A stretch of DNA of 64,000 nucleotides from Agaricus subrufescens (taxonomy: Eukaryota; Basidiomycota; Agaricomycetes; Agaricales; Agaricaceae). Where the stretch lies: the NCBI GenBank assembly GCA_029945375.1, contig CM057068.1:1350233-1414232 (forward strand). The letters are read 5' to 3'. Below are positions 58,937 to 64,000 of the stretch, one piece after another. The notes under the pieces were generated by a model that was given only the letters and a program-made list of their open reading frames with translations, ran no database searches and was not told where the DNA came from. The position numbers and the translations under genes were made by a program. Each line of letters begins with the position of its first letter. Position 1 is the first letter of the stretch.

Positions 58937-60683
58937 ATGTCCGCTAGCCGACCTCGAACAAAGTTTTCGCCAAACCTCTTTAACGCCGAAAACAATACGA
59001 TATCCCCTCTTGAAACTGATACTGATAGTTTTCAACCTTTAGTGTGCTGCTCAGCTGATTTTCCGATTGAACTTGTACTGTCTTGCTTCCTTTTCAAAGG
59101 GGTGACAGGAAATGTGACACAAGTTTTTGTAGTTTGAACCCGCCGCATTGCAGCTAGTTCATCATCCGGAATACAACTCTACCCTGATACTGCGCTCAGA
59201 GCTTCTGCTGGAATCAAGGGATGCCTTTCCTCCAGAAACACCAGATTTCCGCGGATTTTCGAAGGTGAATTGTATCCATCGAAAATTACTTCCCCGGAGG
59301 CCTGGTCGCGATGATGGATTAGAGCAGTACTGCACGTTCTTCTCTAGAGAGACTCCAGATCCTCACGATGTGCAGCCGGACACGCTAGTCCTTACTCCAA
59401 TTACACTCCCTGGCTCAAAGCTACCTTACTACCACCCTGCCGTGTTTCATATTGCTTTCCGATACCTGTGCAGTACGGAACACCCGCCGTCTCTCAGGAT
59501 CGAGGTTTTACCATTACCAGGAACTCCTAGAGATCCTAATTCACGCCTTTATCGCACTTGTCTCGCGCTTCTAGAAACATTCCATCGATACGGATGGGGC
59601 GCGATGGTTAATTACAAGAAACGCGTACTGCATGATCAGCTGGTACCTAGGGACCAATACCAGGACTTGTATCTCATCATGCGGGAAAGACATAAACATC
59701 TCGTGGATTCGTGGCAGGAGGTAACTGACCCATTGAAGCATGTATTTGAGGACATAGGCATCGCGACGTTTTTGATGCTCTTTTGGAAGGAAACGTACAC
59801 GCATCTAGATCTTCCGAGTCCCAGGACAAGTGATCCGGGCCGTCCATGGACCGACTGGCCCCGTCCGCCCGGGGGTTTCCTTGATTTCGGGTGATTTGAT
59901 GTCTTCTTTCCGAAATGCCTGTCCGCTGAAAAACCATATCAGATGCGGTAATGGTTTGCTCACCCACATATTGACTGCTGAAGGGTATATGGGAAAAGGA
60001 ATCGATGTTCGCGCACGAGCGTCCTGGGCACAATACCCCGATACGACACAAGCACAACTACATGTCTGTGCTTTTGATCCTACCTCCAGCTCTTCCTCCC
60101 CCTTTATACCTCCTGGGGTCTTCATCATCGGCAATCATGCAGATGAGTTGACGCCCTGGGTGCCAGTACTTGCCACACTGCACAAGGCATCTGGTTATCT
60201 CTCAATACCATGTTGCGCTTGGTCATTTGACACCAAGTTCGACCGCTCCTCAGCCTCCTTTTTTCCTATGATTACCTCATCCGTTGACAATCAACCTGCT
60301 GCTGATAGAAGCGGAATTCACCGAGATACGGGCTTGTCCCTGCAATTCGTTGAAGGATTGAATCTTGGAGGTGATGGTAATCATACAAGTTCATATTCGA
60401 TATATCGTATATGGTTGTCAACCCTCAGCTTGTACTGTGGTTGGCAGATTGAGAGTGAGACACTCAGAATCCCAAGTACGAGAAATTGGGCAATTGCGGG
60501 TAGAGTCATCGCTTTCACATGTTTTCCTCTTGAACTTACGTACGATTTGTGTCAGGACGTAGGCAGGTTTCTGGCGCCACTGATGAATGGGCTTTGGCTA
60601 ACGCCCGGGCTATTGTTGAGCAAGTTGCTACACGTGGCGTATTCAAAGCCAGAAGTCCAGAGGGTAGGTCAGGCGACCACTAG
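58937..60683 (+). CDS. TRM44: tRNA (uracil-2'-O-)-methyltransferase, TRM44 type
   Basis: SAM-dependent 2'-O-methylation of U44 in tRNA-Ser in yeast; cytosolic. Four exons: 58937-59074, 59154-59890, 59943-60499 and 60556-60683, giving 519 aa. Spliced motifs: 'KFVNCIHRK-like' region 'VNCIHRKLLPRRPGRDDG', 'HLVDSWQEVTDPLKHVFEDI', 'WKETY', and 'PPGGFLDFGCGNGLLTHILT' (SAM-binding glycine loop, spliced at the second G). Then 'GKGIDVRARASWAQYP', 'FIIGNHADELTPWVPVLA', 'IPCCAWSFDTKF', and 'YRIWLSTLSLYCGWQIESET' with 'LRIPSTRNWAIAG', the terminal TRM44 signature. A C-terminal helical tail ends at TAG 60681-60683. The gene lies immediately beside the LINE but is itself intact. Confidence 0.92.
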
Positions 60684-60992
60684 CGATAAAAATCATGCAA
60701 CTCCAAAATCTCATGCTGTCCAAGATTGCGTTTGTGATTAAACTCATTATCATCAGTAGCAGCGGATAAATTAGACTGCCCTCGCCTTAAGACTAAACCA
60801 CTCTCACCTTAGGCTAACCCTTCCGGGACGTGTCGTAACAATACACAATACTTGAGTCACGATGGGAATTTAAGCTGTCAGAGATAATGTCTATTGTTGG
60901 CTTCTGTTCCCAGAGATGTCAAAGCATCCTATTCAAATAGAATATTTGTGTCAGTTGTCAAGAATTAGTCACATTCCCAAGTTTCAATCCCT
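60684..60992. other. Promoter region of SDR C
   Basis: About 310 bases. No distinct element beyond general AT-richness near 60930-60975. Confidence 0.4.
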
Positions 60993-62198
60993 ATGGCTCA
61001 CAAAGCCGTTGCACTCATTACAGGAGCTGGAGGGGGCCTCGGTAGAGCTATCGCTCTTCGCCTCGCCAGAGACGGGTACAATATTGCCCTGAACGATGTC
61101 CGTCAGAGCGAAGACCTCGAGAATGTTCAAAATGAGATCAAGAAGATCGGAAGGAAGACTATCGAATGCATCGCAGACGTTTCTAACGAAGATCAAGTGA
61201 AAATGATGTTTGATATAACGGCAAAGAATCTGGGTGGACTTGACGTGGTAAGATAGTGCCCAGTAAACTTTTGAGCTTAATTGGCTAATCTTGGGGGCTC
61301 GCGCATCTGTCATAGATGGTAGCGAATGCCGGTATTTGTATCGGAAAGACCTTTCTCGAAAGTAAGAACTTTTCAATACATGGTTTTGCATGTGGATCAT
61401 AATCGTCCCAATTATAGGTACAGTGGCTGACTGGGATAAAGCCTTCGAGATTAATGGCAAAGGTGTATTTCTGTGCTACAAGCATGCTGCTTTACAGATG
61501 ATCCAGCAAGGGAGAGGTGGTAGAATTATTGGGGCATCCTCACTGGCGGGAAAACAGGGTGAAAATTTTCTGTGCATCTAGAAATTCATCAGCTAATTAG
61601 AGAACGAGAATTTACTTAGGTTACGACCCATTGTCAGTGTATTGCGCTACGAAATTCGCCGTGAGATCGTTGACTCAGAGCGCTGGTGAGTGAATGTTTC
61701 CGTCCTTTCTTGGCAGGACCTATAAATTGATAAGTCACAAAGCATCAGCACTAAAGCCGCATGGCATCACGGTCAATGCATACGCGCCCGGTACATAACT
61801 TTTGAATTCTTTTGTCCTATTCTTATGCAATCCTTGCCATGGGATCACAGGCTTTGTCGAAACACCGATGCGTACGTTCTCCATTCACTTATACCACTAT
61901 GTATAGCTGATTATCGTCGTAGTCACAGCTCTTAGGGAGGATTTAGTACGATTGAAACTAGAGGAATTTGCTTCTGGAGAAGTTGGAACTCCCGATCAGA
62001 TTGCTGCACTAGTCTCGTACCTAGTCTCGAAGGATGCACAGTACGTCACTGGTAAGGATCAATGTAACTTATCTCGCGACCTCTCTGATACGAGTGCTCT
62101 AGGCCAAACCGTCTGAGTTCTTTCCACATGTTCAGTGATCCGTTCTGATTCAAACTAAATCACAGGTTAACATCAATGGTGGTCGTTTTTTCGAATGA
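60993..62198 (+). CDS. Short-chain dehydrogenase/reductase C
   Basis: Classical SDR, paralogous to A, B and D. ATG 60993, stop TGA 62196-62198. Spliced motifs: 'AVALITGAGGGLGRAIALRL' (cofactor loop), 'ECIADVSNEDQVKMMFD', 'VANAGICIGKTFLE' (NAG), 'INGKGVFLCYKHAALQMIQQ', 'GRIIGASSLAGKQG' (catalytic Ser), 'YCATKFAVRSLTQSA' (YxxxK), 'GITVNAYAPG', 'IAALVSYLVSKDAQYVTG', and the C-terminal 'VNINGGRFFE'. The C-terminal region needs an 8-nt micro-exon (62103-62110, GCCAAACC). Substrate unknown. Confidence 0.9.
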
Positions 62199-62513
62199 TG
62201 GCATAATGATTGATGAAGAACCTCGCTCGCAGTTTCGCTGGTCCCGGACGATTCGATCATTTTTCAACTGCCAATCAGATTCCTACTTTTGCACTTCTGC
62301 ATAACTTTCCAGTACTGCACGCCCCTGAATGGTCCTATGGTTGTTTTTCCCTTGTGATTTCTATTTGTCGATGTGATGCTTTATCGTGAATCGGCATGAA
62401 GCCTGCCCAATGAACTTAATTAGCCCTCCGGCGCTCTTTGAATATAAAGCATTCATACTCATGTCCATATTGACAGATAAATTCCCTGTATACGTATCTC
62501 TCCGCCAAAACCA
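62199..62513. other. Intergenic region between SDR C and SDR D
   Basis: About 315 bases; includes the TATA element listed separately. Confidence 0.4.
62443..62448 (+). promoter_or_regulatory. Candidate TATA box of SDR D
   Basis: TATAAA within TGAATATAAAGC, 66 nt upstream of the ATG at 62514. Confidence 0.55.
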
Positions 62514-63710
62514 ATGTCGTGTGGCGTTGCCCTCGTAACAGGTGCCTCGGGCGGTATCGGCCGTGCAATTTCCCTAAGACTTGCTGCAGATGGTTATGAT
62601 ATCGCGCTCAATGACCTTCCATTAGAGAAAGACAACCTGAGTTCTGTAGCAGAGGAGATTATTAAGTTGGGAAGGAAGGTCCTTGAGTGTACTGGTGACG
62701 TCACGAATGAGGATCAAGTCGTTCAGATGATTGTAAAAGTCCAAGAGGAGCTCGGTGGACTAGACGTGGTACGTCCAAATCATTATCTCGATCCAACCAA
62801 CGCCATGAAAAGGAAATTCCTAGATGGTCGCAAATGCAGGAATATGTGTCCCTAAGCCACTGCTCGAGAGTAGGTTAATTTGATGGAAAACAATGTAGTC
62901 GATAGCTTTAACTAAGATTCACAGGTACTTCCGAAGAATGGGACCTAACCTTTAATGTTAATGCAAAAGGAGTTTATTTGTGCTATAAGCATGCAGCAAA
63001 ACAGATGATCAAACAAGGAAGAGGAGGAAGAATTATCGGTGCCTGCTCTCTTGCTGGAAAACGAGGTAGGTTTAACTTGACTGGAGATCTGCTCAATTCT
63101 GACTCGTGTTTTGTGATAGGGAGTTCCTTGTTATCCATTTACAGCGCGGCGAAATTCGCTGTCCGGTCTATCACTGAATCCGCGGGTGAGTATTTCTTCT
63201 CAAATCCAAACTGGGTATTGCGCTACCTCGAAGTATAAGCCATTGAATTGGAGAAGCATGACATTACTGTCAACGCCTACGCGCCAGGTTGGTGCCTATT
63301 TTCCTCTCTCCAGTGCTTTTGGGCCCTTACTGTATTGACGTTCCAGGGTTTGTGAAAACTCCTATGAGTAGGTCGTATTGACTCGCCAAAATTACTAAAG
63401 AAAAGGCTTAATTACACCACGAAGTGGACCAATTTGTACAGGATACCAAGAAATGGGGAGTTACCGAAGAGTTGTATCAGACCGCTGTTTCTACAGAAGA
63501 GGTAGCAGCCCTGGTATCATATCTAGCATCCAAAGATGCCAAGAACATCACAGGTTAGTCGCTGTGTACGTGTATCAGTTGTCTTATTGAGCATATACCC
63601 GGACTATCCAGGGCAAAGCGTAAGTCGCACAACCAATGAAAAACTTCCGAAGAGTTGATATCATACCTGCGCAGATCAACATCAACGCACGTAGTCACAT
63701 CTTCAATTAA
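62514..63710 (+). CDS. Short-chain dehydrogenase/reductase D
   Basis: Tandem neighbour and paralogue of SDR C, same strand, 315 bp apart. ATG 62514; inferred stop TAA 63708-63710. Spliced motifs: 'VALVTGASGGIGRAISLRLA', 'ECTGDVTNEDQVVQMIVKV', 'VANAGICVPKPLLE', 'NVNAKGVYLCYKHAAKQMIK', 'GRIIGACSLAGKR', 'YSAAKFAVRSITESA', 'HDITVNAYAPG', and 'VAALVSYLASKDAKNITG'. An 8-nt micro-exon (63612-63619, GGCAAAGC) precedes the last exon, which reads 'ININARSHIFN' instead of the NGG-containing tail of its paralogues, so the C-terminus has diverged. The middle part (63360-63425) has uncertain splicing. Confidence 0.85.
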
Positions 63711-63868
63711 ATATCAAATTGGGTGGCACGCGACTCGTTTAGTTTATCCCATGCATACTGTAACGTTTAGTAAACTCCAGTGACCCTACCGTAAGATCAA
63801 AATGTTGTAAACGTGACCGAAGAATCCAAGCCAGCTGACCACGAAGCGTCAATATTCTTCTTCCCACA

Positions 63869-63876
63869 TATATAAA
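63869..63876 (+). promoter_or_regulatory. Candidate TATA box of right-edge gene
   Basis: TATATAAA, about 60 nt upstream of the ATG at 63936. Confidence 0.55.
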
Positions 63877-63935
63877 CGGACACCCGACGGTTCACTCCTT
63901 GGTAACCCCTCTCTTCTGCCACCTAGGGTTTGAGA

Positions 63936-64000
63936 ATGGTGAACCAAGTTGAGATCAACGACGCTCTCTTCTGTGAGCATTTCAAAGAAGTGGTGTGTCT
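63936..64000 (+). CDS. Start of an unidentified gene (cut by right edge)
   Basis: ATG at 63936 opens 'MVNQVEINDALFCEHFKEVV' and stays open to the window end, downstream of a good TATA box. Too short to assign. Confidence 0.45.
   Translation, partial: MVNQVEINDALFCEHFKEVVC

Overview
The window looks like nuclear DNA from a mushroom-forming basidiomycete (Agaricomycetes). Genes are split by many 45-65 nt GT-AG introns with CTNAY-like branch points. The families are typical of that class: DUF6533 seven-helix protein, PLAC8, an NLR-like NACHT ATPase, F-box expansions and a Ty3 chromovirus. No bacterial or phage features, CRISPR array, rRNA or convincing tRNA was seen.

Layout. 0-7.3 kb: 5' part of an MFS transporter (-), a disordered nuclear-type protein (+) and a compact NACHT NTPase (-). 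8-21.4 kb: three tandem paralogous F-box-like genes (-). Copy 1 is intact. Copy 2 is a pseudogene carrying a small foldback element. Copy 3 is split by a 6,849-bp Ty3/gypsy chromovirus with 294-bp LTRs and a TTGGA target duplication. 21.9-32.6 kb: a MITE, a secreted aldose-1-epimerase, a transsulfuration-type PLP enzyme, prephenate dehydrogenase (TYR1) divergent from eIF3g (TIF35), and a PLAC8 protein. 34-41.3 kb: a putative mitochondrial protein, an aldo/keto reductase, a decayed duplicate of the mitochondrial gene, and a DUF6533 membrane protein. 42.4-63.7 kb: two short-chain dehydrogenases on the minus strand and two on the plus strand, enclosing a flavodoxin-like quinone reductase, a Kre9/Knh1-like cell-surface protein, a 7.9-kb full-length LINE with 14-bp target duplications, and a TRM44-type tRNA methyltransferase. 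A new gene begins at the right edge.

How it fits together. Housekeeping genes (TYR1, TIF35, TRM44, transsulfuration enzyme) are interspersed with fast-evolving accessory families (F-box, SDR, NLR, DUF6533) and transposons. The most unusual signal is the decay of the chromovirus and F-box array. All 7 LTR-LTR differences fall on CpG dinucleotides. Fifteen of 16 premature stops in the element's reading frames are TGA, no frameshift occurs over about 5 kb, and active-site Asp-to-Asn changes sit at CpG positions. This points to CpG methylation and deamination as the silencing route. The chromovirus also carries two extra ORFs between pol and the 3' LTR that I cannot assign to any family. Exon boundaries are inferred by eye from splice motifs and protein continuity.
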